Positions 1 through 5,995 of a stretch of 8,966 bases of DNA are shown here, in pieces (within the stretch, counting starts at the first letter, position 1; each line of letters opens with the position of its first letter). A program made the position numbers and the translations under genes. This DNA comes from Pseudomonadota bacterium (GTDB taxonomy: Bacteria; Pseudomonadota; Alphaproteobacteria; Rhizobiales; Xanthobacteraceae). The notes under the pieces are model-generated. The model was given only the letters and a program-made list of their open reading frames with translations. It searched no databases and was not told the DNA's origin. Location of the stretch: contig JAEWJH010000045.1 in assembly GCA_023386635.1 (NCBI GenBank), forward strand, positions 1 to 8,966, given 5' to 3'.

Positions 1-2058
1 GGCGTCATGCTGGCGGTCGCGGTTGGCGGCGCGCGCGGCGCTTTCCGCCGCGGCGGCGTCCTGCACCGCCTGGCGCGCGGCCTCGACGGCGTTGCGCTTT
101 TCCTCGAGATCGAGGCGCGCGTCGCCCAGCTCGGTTTCGATTTCGGCGAGGCGGTTGCGTTCGGCGAGGCGGCGGGCAGCGCCGGTCGGCGCATGCGCGG
201 CGGCGGCAAAGCCGTCCCAGCGCCACAGGTCGCCCTCGACCGAGACGAGCCGCTGGCCGGTCTTGAGGTGCTTCGCAAGCTGCGGACCCTGCGCGCGATC
301 GACGATGCCGATCTGCGCGAGACGACGCGCCAGTTCCTGCGGCGCGACCACGAACGACGACAACGGCTTGGCGCCATCCGGCAGCGCCGGATCGGTCGGA
401 TCGACCGCCGCGCCGCCCCAGTGGATCGGTGAGGAGGTGTCGACGGGAGCATCGAGTTCGTCGCCGAGCGCGGCGCCGATAGCCTTTTCGTAGCCCTTCT
501 CGACCGACACGCCGTCGATCACCGGCGGCCACATGTTCTTGGTCTCAACCGCGAGCACCTTGGCCAGCGTCTTCGCTTCCGTTTCGAGGCGCTGCGCGTG
601 GCGCTCGGCTTCGGCGAATGGCTGGCGCGCCGCGTCGAGGTTCTCGCGCGCGACGAGATGCGCGGTCTCGGCCGCCTGCGCGGCTTCTTCCGCCTCGGCG
701 ACCGCCTGCTGCGTCGCCTCGACCTCGGCGTTGAGCGCCATCAGATCGGGGCCGCCGGCTTCCGCCGCTTTCATCTCGTCGAGTTCGCGCGCGACATCGG
801 CCAGTTCGGATTCATGCCGGGCGATGCGGTCGGCGTGATTGCGTGCGGCTGCTTCGAGCTGGTTGCGCCGCGCGGTGAGCGCCGCGAGTTCTGACGTCAG
901 ATCGCTGAACACCTTTTCGACGGCGTTGAGCGTTTCGTCGGCCTCGCGCACCTGCGCATCGATGCCGCTGCGCCGCGTCGCGTTGTTTTGTGCCTCGATC
1001 CGCAGCGTCTCCGCTTCGGCTTCGAGCCGCGCCAGCGCCGTGTCGGCGTCGGCGATGAGCCGCCGCTCGCGCTCGGCGTCGGCGGTGAACTGCACCAGCC
1101 GGGTTTCCAGTTCGACGATCCGGTCCTTGGCGCGCTGCTCCTCGCGCTCCAGTTCGTTGCGGGCGACGTTAAGCCGCTGCAGGGTCGCGGCGGCGCGCGC
1201 TTCCGCGTCGCGCAGCGCCGGCAGCGAGGCCTGCGCCTCGACCTGCCGGGTGGAGGCCTCCGCCTGCGCGCCGGTGCGCTCGGCGACGACGCGCACGGCC
1301 TCGTCCTTGGCGTGTTCGGAATCCACGACTTCCTGCTGCGCCGCCATCCAGCGCAGATGGAACAGGGTGGCTTCCGCCTTGCGCACCTGCGCCGAGACGG
1401 TGCGATAGCGGATCGCCTGCTTGGCCTGCTTCTTCAGGCTTTCCATCTGGCCGGCGAGCTGGCCGATCACGTCTTCGAGGCGGGTGAGGTTCGCTTCCGC
1501 GGCCTTGAGGCGCAGCTCCGCCTCGTGGCGACGCGCATGCAGACCGGCGATGCCGGCGGCTTCTTCCAGCACGCGGCGGCGCTGTTCCGGCTTCGCCTGA
1601 ATGATCTCGCCGATACGGCCCTGATGCACGAGGGCGGGCGAGCGCGCGCCGGTCGAGGCGTCGGCGAACACCATCTGCACGTCGCGGGCGCGCACGTCGC
1701 GGCCGTTGATGCGATAGCTCGAGCCTTCCTCGCGCTCGATGCGGCGGGTGATGTCGAGCGTGTCGTCGTCGTTGAACTGCGCCGGCGCGGAGCGCTCGCT
1801 GTTGTCGACGGAAATCATCACCTCGGCCATGTTGCGGGCCGGGCGGTTGTTGGTGCCGGAGAAGATCACATCGTCCATGCTGGCGGCGCGCATCGACTTG
1901 TGCGAGCTCTCGCCCATCACCCAGCGCAGCGCCTCGACCAGATTGGACTTGCCGCAGCCATTCGGGCCGACCACGCCGGTCAGACCGGGCTCGATCAGGA
2001 AGTCGGTCGGCTCGACGAAGGACTTGAATCCGAGCAGGCGCAGCTTGGTCAGCTTCAT
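1..2058 (-). CDS. smc: Chromosome segregation ATPase SMC (N-terminal 686 residues; C-terminus off the window)
   Basis: SMC is the ATPase subunit of the bacterial condensin complex (with ScpA and ScpB), which compacts and segregates the chromosome. Reading the minus strand from the ATG at 2058 gives an unbroken frame to the left edge. An ABC-type head comes first: Walker A GPNGCGKS at residues 31-38, a Q-loop in HQGRIGEI around 145-152, and EEAAGI at 165-170. A long Ala/Glu/Arg-rich coiled coil covers about 172-505. A hinge follows at about 509-622, starting at MWPPVIDG and ending around LWRWDGF (611-617), and then the returning coiled coil begins. Family members are usually about 1150 residues, so the second arm and the C-terminal head with Walker B and the signature motif should lie left of base 1. 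The start is supported by AAGG seven bases upstream and by the canonical opening MKLTKLRLLGFKSF. The hinge lacks the usual glycine-rich ending; I recall this as typical of alphaproteobacterial SMCs. Confidence 0.96.
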   Translation of the reverse strand, partial: MKLTKLRLLGFKSFVEPTDFLIEPGLTGVVGPNGCGKSNLVEALRWVMGESSHKSMRAASMDDVIFSGTNNRPARNMAEVMISVDNSERSAPAQFNDDDTLDITRRIEREEGSSYRINGRDVRARDVQMVFADASTGARSPALVHQGRIGEIIQAKPEQRRRVLEEAAGIAGLHARRHEAELRLKAAEANLTRLEDVIGQLAGQMESLKKQAKQAIRYRTVSAQVRKAEATLFHLRWMAAQQEVVDSEHAKDEAVRVVAERTGAQAEASTRQVEAQASLPALRDAEARAAATLQRLNVARNELEREEQRAKDRIVELETRLVQFTADAERERRLIADADTALARLEAEAETLRIEAQNNATRRSGIDAQVREADETLNAVEKVFSDLTSELAALTARRNQLEAAARNHADRIARHESELADVARELDEMKAAEAGGPDLMALNAEVEATQQAVAEAEEAAQAAETAHLVARENLDAARQPFAEAERHAQRLETEAKTLAKVLAVETKNMWPPVIDGVSVEKGYEKAIGAALGDELDAPVDTSSPIHWGGAAVDPTDPALPDGAKPLSSFVVAPQELARRLAQIGIVDRAQGPQLAKHLKTGQRLVSVEGDLWRWDGFAAAAHAPTGAARRLAERNRLAEIETELGDARLDLEEKRNAVEAARQAVQDAAAAESAARAANRDRQHDA

Positions 2059-2070
2059 AACGCAACCTTC

Positions 2071-2089
2071 AGGCCCGGCGGTCGGGCCT
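2071..2089 (-). promoter_or_regulatory. Inverted repeat in the smc leader, abutting the ribosome binding site
   Basis: A perfect 7-bp inverted repeat, AGGCCCG and CGGGCCT, is separated by a 5-base loop. On the minus strand the 3' arm ends directly before GAAGG, the probable Shine-Dalgarno of smc, and the ATG follows 12 bases after the arm. It has no T tract after it, so it is not an intrinsic terminator. It could limit ribosome access or simply be GC-rich sequence. Confidence 0.3.
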
Positions 2090-2192
2090 CTTGTGAAAGC
2101 GAAGTCGGTTCCGGACCTTAGCCGGGACGCCGCTCATGTCATCGGCGGCGAGAATGGGTGTCCGCGTGCAGCGGAGCAACAGCCGGGCTGGT

Positions 2193-2221
2193 CTTTTCCA
2201 GACCTTTCGCCGGTGGAAAAG
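2193..2221. repeat. Inverted repeat CTTTTCCA / TGGAAAAG between dsbA and smc
   Basis: Two perfect 8-base arms (2193-2200 and 2214-2221) flank a 13-base spacer. The element lies just beyond the dsbA terminator, about 135 bp upstream of the smc start, where a promoter for smc would be expected. An operator or upstream regulatory site is possible, but I know of no matching regulator. The right arm overlaps the A-rich stretch that follows the terminator. Confidence 0.25.
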
Positions 2222-2223
2222 GC

Positions 2224-2258
2224 AAAAATGAGTCGGGGCGCAGTATTGCGCCCCGACT
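2224..2258 (-). terminator. Intrinsic terminator of dsbA
   Basis: A perfect 12-bp stem (2231-2242 with 2247-2258) with a 4-base loop is followed on the minus strand by CA and then five T residues (2228-2224). It sits 45 bp after the dsbA stop codon. The plus strand has no T tract, so it works for minus-strand transcription. It implies that smc is at least partly transcribed from its own promoter within 2059-2223. Confidence 0.8.
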
Positions 2259-2303
2259 GAATATCAAAACCATGATTTCAGCCCCGAAAACCGGGCCGAA
2301 ACG

Positions 2304-3035
2304 TTAGCCCTTGAGCTGGGCGTCGATCAGCTTGGACAGTTCGTCGATCGGCAGATCGCCGGCCTGACGCTTGCCGTTGATGAAGAAAGTTGGGGTCGAA
2401 TCGACTTTAAAGGTTTCCACGCCGCGCCGGCGCACCTTCTCGATCGAATCGAGCACCGGCTGATTCTTCAGGCAGGCGTCGAAGCTCTCGTCGGTGAAGC
2501 CGATCTGCTTGGCGACCTTCTTCATGTTCGGCAGTACGTCGCGCGGGTTCTGCACGAACGCCCAGGTCGACTGGGTTTCGAAGAAGGTGTCGACCACCGT
2601 GTAGTATTTCGCGGCGTCGCGCTTGTCGCCGGTCTGCGCCGAGCAGCGCGCCAGCATGAAGGCGGCGGCGGCGACCGGATCGAGCGGGAATTCGCGCAGC
2701 ACGTAACGAACCTTGCCGGTGTCGATGTAGCGCTTCTTCAGCTCCGGGAACGTCGTCTTCTGGAAATGGGCGCAGTGGCTGCAGGTCATCGAGGCATATT
2801 CGACGATCGTGACCGGCGCCTTCTCGTCGCCCAGCACCATGTCGCCCATCGGCCCGGCGACGCCGAGCTCGACCAGCGAGACGTCCTGCGCCTGTGCGGG
2901 CAGGGCATCGAACAGCGGCGCGATCGTGGTCAGAGCCGTACCGGCCAGCAGCAGGGCCGCGGTACGCTCACAGAAGGCACGACGGGTGATGGTGAAGGGA
3001 CGCTCCGTAAAAAAGCGGCCGTCAGGCCGCGCCAT
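2304..3035 (-). CDS. DsbA-family thiol:disulfide oxidoreductase, exported (243 aa)
   Basis: A periplasmic thioredoxin-fold protein that probably introduces disulfides into exported proteins. The N-terminus has a twin-arginine-like motif, TRRAF (residues 17-21), a hydrophobic stretch at about 26-42 and a likely cleavage site after AQA (47-49). This suggests Tat export, although Sec export is not excluded. The DsbA/thioredoxin_4 domain covers about 70-240, with the redox motif CSHC at 85-88 and the cis-proline loop TPTFFING at 214-221 (Pro215). A second cysteine pair, C131 and C188, lies in the helical insertion; an extra disulfide there is known from alphaproteobacterial DsbA proteins such as Wolbachia alpha-DsbA1. 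The ATG at 3035 is the only in-frame ATG before the signal sequence, but its Shine-Dalgarno is weak. The first codons contain a terminator-like hairpin, so the start is less certain than the identity. The gene lies 67 bp downstream of the DUF721 gene. Confidence 0.92.
   Translation of the reverse strand: MARPDGRFFTERPFTITRRAFCERTAALLLAGTALTTIAPLFDALPAQAQDVSLVELGVAGPMGDMVLGDEKAPVTIVEYASMTCSHCAHFQKTTFPELKKRYIDTGKVRYVLREFPLDPVAAAAFMLARCSAQTGDKRDAAKYYTVVDTFFETQSTWAFVQNPRDVLPNMKKVAKQIGFTDESFDACLKNQPVLDSIEKVRRRGVETFKVDSTPTFFINGKRQAGDLPIDELSKLIDAQLKG
3009..3030 (-). terminator. Terminator-like hairpin inside the first codons of dsbA
   Basis: On the minus strand GCGGCC, a 4-base loop TGAC, and GGCCGC are followed at once by six T residues. 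This is the textbook layout of an intrinsic terminator, although the stem is only 6 bp. It covers codons 2 to 9 of dsbA as annotated, and lies 73 bp after the stop of the upstream DUF721 gene. It may terminate that gene's transcript, may attenuate dsbA, or may arise by chance from RPDGRFF codons. Confidence 0.4.
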
Positions 3036-3049
3036 TCGCTTATGGATAT

Positions 3050-3085
3050 TGGGCTATAAGGAAACAGGGGATGTGGCAATGGTGG
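3050..3085 (-). promoter_or_regulatory. Possible weak sigma70-type promoter for dsbA
   Basis: In the 67-bp gap between the DUF721 gene and dsbA the minus strand carries TTGCCA, a 15-base spacer and TATAGC, located roughly 15 to 45 bp before the dsbA ATG. The spacer is shorter than the usual 17, and the match rests on eye inspection only. If the terminator-like hairpin in the early dsbA codons stops readthrough, a promoter here would still feed into it. Confidence 0.18.
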
Positions 3086-3102
3086 GGCGTTTCCGCCGGC
3101 CC

Positions 3103-3627
3103 TCACTTTCCTTTGATGCCTTTGCCGGTCGCGCCGCCGCCTTTCACGCTGGCGCCGAGCCGGGCCAGCGCCTGCCGCAGGCCGTCATCGGTATCGGGCG
3201 GGAGGCTCGCGGCGATCCGCGCGGTGTCGGCCGGGTCGGGCGGCGGCGGGCGATGCTTGACCGGCCGGCGCACCAGCGGCGCCTGACGCAGCGCGATGCG
3301 GCCGATCGCCTGCCAGCCGAGGAAGCGGTTCACCCGGTCGATGATCACGTCCGACAGGTGCTGGATTTCCAGCGCGGAGGGACCCTGCACCCGCAGCACC
3401 AGGGTCGCGGGCTCCGGCGGTGCGTCGCCGACCGGCCGCTGCCACTGGATCTTCACCGGCTGGGCATGGGCGGCGACTTCGAGGCCGGCGATGTCGCTCC
3501 AGCGCGAGATCAGTTCCGTCGAAGCGAAACCCTGCCGCGCGAAGCTGTCGGCCAGCGTTTTGCGCAACAGGTCGGACAACGGCCTGGCAGCCGAATATCT
3601 GCCGGCGGGAGGAGAAGGCTTGTTCAC
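3103..3627 (-). CDS. DUF721 / DciA-type protein, probable replicative helicase loader (174 aa)
   Basis: DUF721 proteins are the DciA family, which assists loading of the DnaB helicase at replication forks in bacteria that lack DnaC or DnaI. The DUF721 region covers about residues 17-118: PLSDLL, the RQGF...W(43)SDIAG block, an IQW strand, and the LVLRVQGPSALEIQHL strand-helix followed by VNRFLGW. The C-terminal 55 residues are proline-rich and then Lys/Gly-rich, ending GKGIKGK; this is probably flexible. I chose the GTG at 3627 because the protein then begins VNKPSPPAGRYSAARPL. The frame stays open to an ATG at 3729, but that version would overlap the divergent mutY start and adds a low-quality Arg-rich leader. 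The family call is good; DciA function is inferred from the family. Confidence 0.82.
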   Translation of the reverse strand: MNKPSPPAGRYSAARPLSDLLRKTLADSFARQGFASTELISRWSDIAGLEVAAHAQPVKIQWQRPVGDAPPEPATLVLRVQGPSALEIQHLSDVIIDRVNRFLGWQAIGRIALRQAPLVRRPVKHRPPPPDPADTARIAASLPPDTDDGLRQALARLGASVKGGGATGKGIKGK

Positions 3628-3649
3628 GCGCGCAGGCTCTGCCAGCAAT

Positions 3650-3667
3650 CGGTCATGACGATGACCG
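3650..3667. repeat. Inverted repeat in the DUF721-mutY divergent gap
   Basis: CGGTCAT, a 4-base spacer GACG and ATGACCG form a perfect 7-bp inverted repeat in the middle of the 59-bp gap between the two divergent start codons. Its central position would suit a shared operator. Without a known matching regulator, chance is also plausible. Confidence 0.22.
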
Positions 3668-3686
3668 CTTTTCCAACGGGGATGAT

Positions 3687-4784
3687 GTGGGCAGCCTAGC
3701 AACCTCGGCCGCCCGGCGGAAGCAGCCACGCCAACACCGGCGCCCCGATCCTGCCGATCTCCTGGCCTGGTACGACCGGCATCGCCGCGTGCTGCCGTGG
3801 CGCGCGCGGCCGGGCGCGGTCAGTGATCCTTATGCGGTGTGGCTGTCGGAGATCATGCTGCAGCAGACCACGGTGGTCGCGGTCGCGCCGTACTATGCCA
3901 GGTTTCTGGCGCGCTGGCCGACGGTCGCGGCGCTCGCGGCCGCGCCGCTCGACGACGTGCTGAAGATGTGGGCTGGACTCGGCTATTACGCCCGCGCGCG
4001 CAACCTGCATGCCTGCGCCCGCGCCGTGGTCGAGTATCACGGCGGCCGGTTTCCCTCGACCGTCGATGCCTTGCAGGCGCTGCCGGGCATCGGCGTCTAT
4101 ACCTCGGCCGCGATCGCATCGATCGCCTTCGATCAGGCTGCGGTGCCGGTCGACGGCAATGTCGAGCGGGTGGTGACGCGGCTGTTCGCGCTCGACGAGG
4201 AATTGCCGGGCGCGAAGCCGGCGATCAAGGCGCTGGTGGAGGGTATCGCACCCGCCGTCCGTCACGGCGATTTCGCGCAGGCGCTGATGGATCTCGGCGC
4301 GACCATCTGCACGCCGAAGAAACCGGCTTGCGTGCTCTGTCCCTGGCAGGAGCCTTGTGTTGCGCGGCGCGAGGGCACGCAGGAGCAGTTTCCGCGCAAG
4401 GCGCCGAAGCGCGAAGGCAAGCAGCGGCGCGGCGCGGCCTTCGTCGTCATCCGCGGTCATGCATTGCTGGTGCGCACGCGTCCGGCCAAGGGGTTGCTCG
4501 GCGGCATGACCGAAGTGCCGACGACGGAATGGTCGGCGGACTTCAACGACGACGATGCCATGTCATCGGTGCCGCTCAAGGCCGACTGGCATCGGTGCGC
4601 CGAGCGCGTCACGCATGTGTTCACGCATTTTCCGCTGGAGCTTGCCGTGTATGTCGCGCGCGTGCCGGCGCGCACGAAAACGCCGGACGGCATGCGCTTT
4701 GTTCCGTTGCGGGATGTGCCGGGTGAGGCGTTTCCGAATGTGATGCGCAAGGTCCTGCGGATCGCCGGCGTCCATCCTGAATGA
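3687..4784 (+). CDS. mutY: Adenine DNA glycosylase MutY (365 aa)
   Basis: MutY removes adenine mispaired with 8-oxoguanine, starting base excision repair in the GO system. All key elements are present. The catalytic glutamate is E55 in VWLSEIMLQQTT. The helix-hairpin-helix is LPGIGVYTS (132-140), followed by the catalytic aspartate D156 in VPVDGNVERV. The [4Fe-4S] cysteines C208, C215, C218 and C224 show the exact C-X6-C-X2-C-X5-C spacing. A C-terminal Nudix-like 8-oxoguanine recognition domain covers about 247-360, with FTH (312-314) at the position of the E. coli FSH loop. The frame is open far upstream but overlaps the DUF721 gene there. The GTG at 3687, preceded five bases earlier by GGGG, gives the usual length of about 365. 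An ATG at 3661 is in another frame and stops at 3699. The short Arg-rich N-terminal leader makes the exact start uncertain. Confidence 0.95.
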   Translation: MGSLATSAARRKQPRQHRRPDPADLLAWYDRHRRVLPWRARPGAVSDPYAVWLSEIMLQQTTVVAVAPYYARFLARWPTVAALAAAPLDDVLKMWAGLGYYARARNLHACARAVVEYHGGRFPSTVDALQALPGIGVYTSAAIASIAFDQAAVPVDGNVERVVTRLFALDEELPGAKPAIKALVEGIAPAVRHGDFAQALMDLGATICTPKKPACVLCPWQEPCVARREGTQEQFPRKAPKREGKQRRGAAFVVIRGHALLVRTRPAKGLLGGMTEVPTTEWSADFNDDDAMSSVPLKADWHRCAERVTHVFTHFPLELAVYVARVPARTKTPDGMRFVPLRDVPGEAFPNVMRKVLRIAGVHPE

Positions 4785-4922
4785 ATGTTTATTCGCGTTT
4801 TATCAACGTGTTATGCGCAACCGGGATATTGCGGAGCCGGTAAAAGCGTTATCATCGGTGCGAGCAGAAGCCGTCGGCTCTGCGCGATGAGCCATCGACG
4901 TTCTGTCAACAGGGAGAGAGCG

Positions 4923-5174
4923 ATGAAGAAACTGGCTTTGATCGTTGTGGCGGGCGCGTTCCTCGGCGGCATCGGCGTCGCCAATGCGCAGGCGACCTGC
5001 AAGACCAACGCGGCCGACAAAAAGCTCGCCGGCGCGGCGATGACGAGCTTCATGAAGAAGTGCCAGAGCGACGCGCAGAAGTCGTGCGACGCCCAGGCCA
5101 AGGAGAAGAAGCTCAACGGTGCGGCCAAGACGAGCTTCACCAAGAAGTGCGTCAACGACTCGGTCGGGACCTGA
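4923..5174 (+). CDS. PsiF-repeat small exported protein (83 aa)
   Basis: A small secreted protein with two PsiF repeats. PsiF was named for phosphate-starvation induction in E. coli, but its biochemical role is unknown. The first 22 residues form a Sec signal peptide (MKK, a hydrophobic core, cleavage after ANA). The mature part is a tandem duplication: C26 to C47 and C55 to C76, each with Cys, a charged helix containing KKL.GAA.TSF, then KKC. The two repeats are near-identical in layout, with 20 residues between the cysteines of each, so four conserved cysteines could form disulfides in the periplasm. The start is firm: AGGGAGAG lies just upstream of the ATG. It lies 138 bp after mutY in the same direction, with no terminator visible between them, and ends at a strong terminator. 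I saw no Pho box in that gap by eye. Confidence 0.9.
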   Translation: MKKLALIVVAGAFLGGIGVANAQATCKTNAADKKLAGAAMTSFMKKCQSDAQKSCDAQAKEKKLNGAAKTSFTKKCVNDSVGT

Positions 5175-5185
5175 TCCTTTAGCCG

Positions 5186-5229
5186 AAAAAGAAAACGCGC
5201 GGCGTGTCGAACGCCGCGCGCTTTTTTTT
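5186..5229. terminator. Bidirectional intrinsic terminator between psiF-like and DUF892 genes
   Basis: A perfect 10-bp GC-rich stem (5196-5205 with 5211-5220) with a 5-base loop is followed on the plus strand by C and then eight T residues. On the other side A runs at 5186-5190 and 5192-5195 supply T tracts for minus-strand transcripts. It lies between the convergent ends of the two genes (stops at 5174 and 5248) and should terminate both. Confidence 0.9.
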
Positions 5230-5247
5230 ATCGTTCGCGCCGGGGTC

Positions 5248-5826
5248 TCAAACCGCCGGGATGCCGGCCTGCGCGGCAAGCATCGCGTCCTGCGTGCGCC
5301 GGTCGAGCTTCGGCGGTTTGCGCAGCATCGCCTTCTTGTTGATCTTGGTGCGGGCGATGGTGTTGAGCTTCTTATCGGTCGCCTTCTCTTCCTTGAGATT
5401 GGCGGCGAACAGCCGCGCCACGTCGGCGTGGCCAAGCAGCTTCGCCCAGGCCGTGAGCGTGCCGTAGCGGGTGATCTCATAGTGCTCGACGGCCTGCGCC
5501 GCCGCGATCAGCGCCGCGTTGAGCACCATCTTGTCGGTGATCTCGCCGGCAATATCGTTGGCTTCGTCGATGATGCCGTCGATCGCCGGGCATTTGGTGC
5601 CCTGCGGCTTGAGCTTCAGTTTTCTGAAGGCCTGATCGAGCCGTTTGATCTGCCCGCGCGTCTGCTTCAGATGCATCTGGAAGCCCTTCTTGAGCTCCCG
5701 GTCCGACGCCTTCGCCGCCATGTCGGGCAGCGCCTTGGCGATCTGGTGTTCGGCGTAATAGATGTCCTGCAGCGTGTGAACGAAAAGATCGTTCATGGTC
5801 GTGATATCGGGTGAGAACCAGCCCAT
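5248..5826 (-). CDS. Ferritin-like DUF892 (YciE/YciF-type) protein (192 aa)
   Basis: DUF892 proteins are four-helix ferritin-like bundles linked to stress responses; the exact reaction is not established. The whole protein matches the family: the opening DLFVHTLQDIYYAEHQIAKALP (residues 13-34), then KKGFQMHLKQTRGQIKRLDQAF, then the KCPAIDGIIDEA turn, then AAQAVEHYEI (110-118) and LKEEKATDKKL (144-154). Likely metal ligands are E26, H52, E88, E114, H115 and E147, judged from position in the helices. The C-terminal 30 residues are basic. The ATG at 5826 is preceded by AGGAG seven bases upstream and gives the family start MGWFSPDITTMNDLF; the frame continues upstream but without family similarity. 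An EcfG-like promoter match lies 40 bp upstream. Confidence 0.92.
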   Translation of the reverse strand: MGWFSPDITTMNDLFVHTLQDIYYAEHQIAKALPDMAAKASDRELKKGFQMHLKQTRGQIKRLDQAFRKLKLKPQGTKCPAIDGIIDEANDIAGEITDKMVLNAALIAAAQAVEHYEITRYGTLTAWAKLLGHADVARLFAANLKEEKATDKKLNTIARTKINKKAMLRKPPKLDRRTQDAMLAAQAGIPAV

Positions 5827-5841
5827 GGTGCAACTCCTGTC

Positions 5842-5856
5842 GCAACGCCCTGTTGC
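5842..5856 (-). repeat. Short inverted repeat in the DUF892 leader
   Basis: GCAAC, a 5-base loop and GTTGC form a small perfect hairpin between the candidate promoter and the AGGAG of the DUF892 gene. It would be part of the 5' untranslated RNA if the promoter call is right. It is short enough to be chance. Confidence 0.15.
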
Positions 5857-5865
5857 TGGCTGATA

Positions 5866-5890
5866 AACCGCGCCGGGGCACCCTGGTTCC
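5866..5890 (-). promoter_or_regulatory. Candidate EcfG (general stress sigma factor) promoter of the DUF892 gene
   Basis: The minus strand reads GGAAC (5890-5886), 16 bases, then GGTT (5869-5866). The EcfG consensus in alphaproteobacteria is GGAAC, 16-17 bases, then CGTT, so the -35 matches fully and the -10 has one mismatch. The element ends 39 bp before the ATG, a normal leader length. DUF892 genes are frequent members of general stress regulons in this group, which supports the call. Confidence 0.42.
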
Positions 5891-5920
5891 TTCATGCCGC
5901 CGCGACAGATGCGGCTGCGC

Positions 5921-5958
5921 CGGCTCCGGTTGCAGGAGCCGTGGGGTTTGCTTAGAAG
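5921..5958 (+). promoter_or_regulatory. Possible promoter and operator of the RidA-family gene
   Basis: TTGCAG (5930-5935), 17 bases and TAGAAG (5953-5958) form a moderate sigma70-type match, 37 bp before the ATG of the RidA gene. A perfect 7-bp inverted repeat, CGGCTCC and GGAGCCG with a 7-base spacer (5921-5941), overlaps the -35 element, where a repressor would be expected to bind. Both are eye matches in a 169-bp divergent gap. Confidence 0.25.
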
Positions 5959-5995
5959 CGGCGTCGATTTCCCACGAGCTTGCAGAGGAAAAACA

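Noticed and set aside
988..2121. Long plus-strand open frame (377 codons) opposite smc
   Set aside because: It is antisense to the clear smc frame, rich in His/Arg/Gly/Leu as expected for shadow frames in GC-rich DNA, and has no recognisable motif.
3628..3729. N-terminal extension of the DUF721 gene to an ATG at 3729
   Set aside because: The added 34 residues look like non-coding translation and would overlap the divergent mutY start; the GTG at 3627 gives a family-like N-terminus.
3839..4726. Second plus-strand frame inside mutY (295 codons)
   Set aside because: MutY is intact in the other frame with all catalytic and Fe-S residues; this frame is Arg/Ala/Gly-rich shadow sequence.
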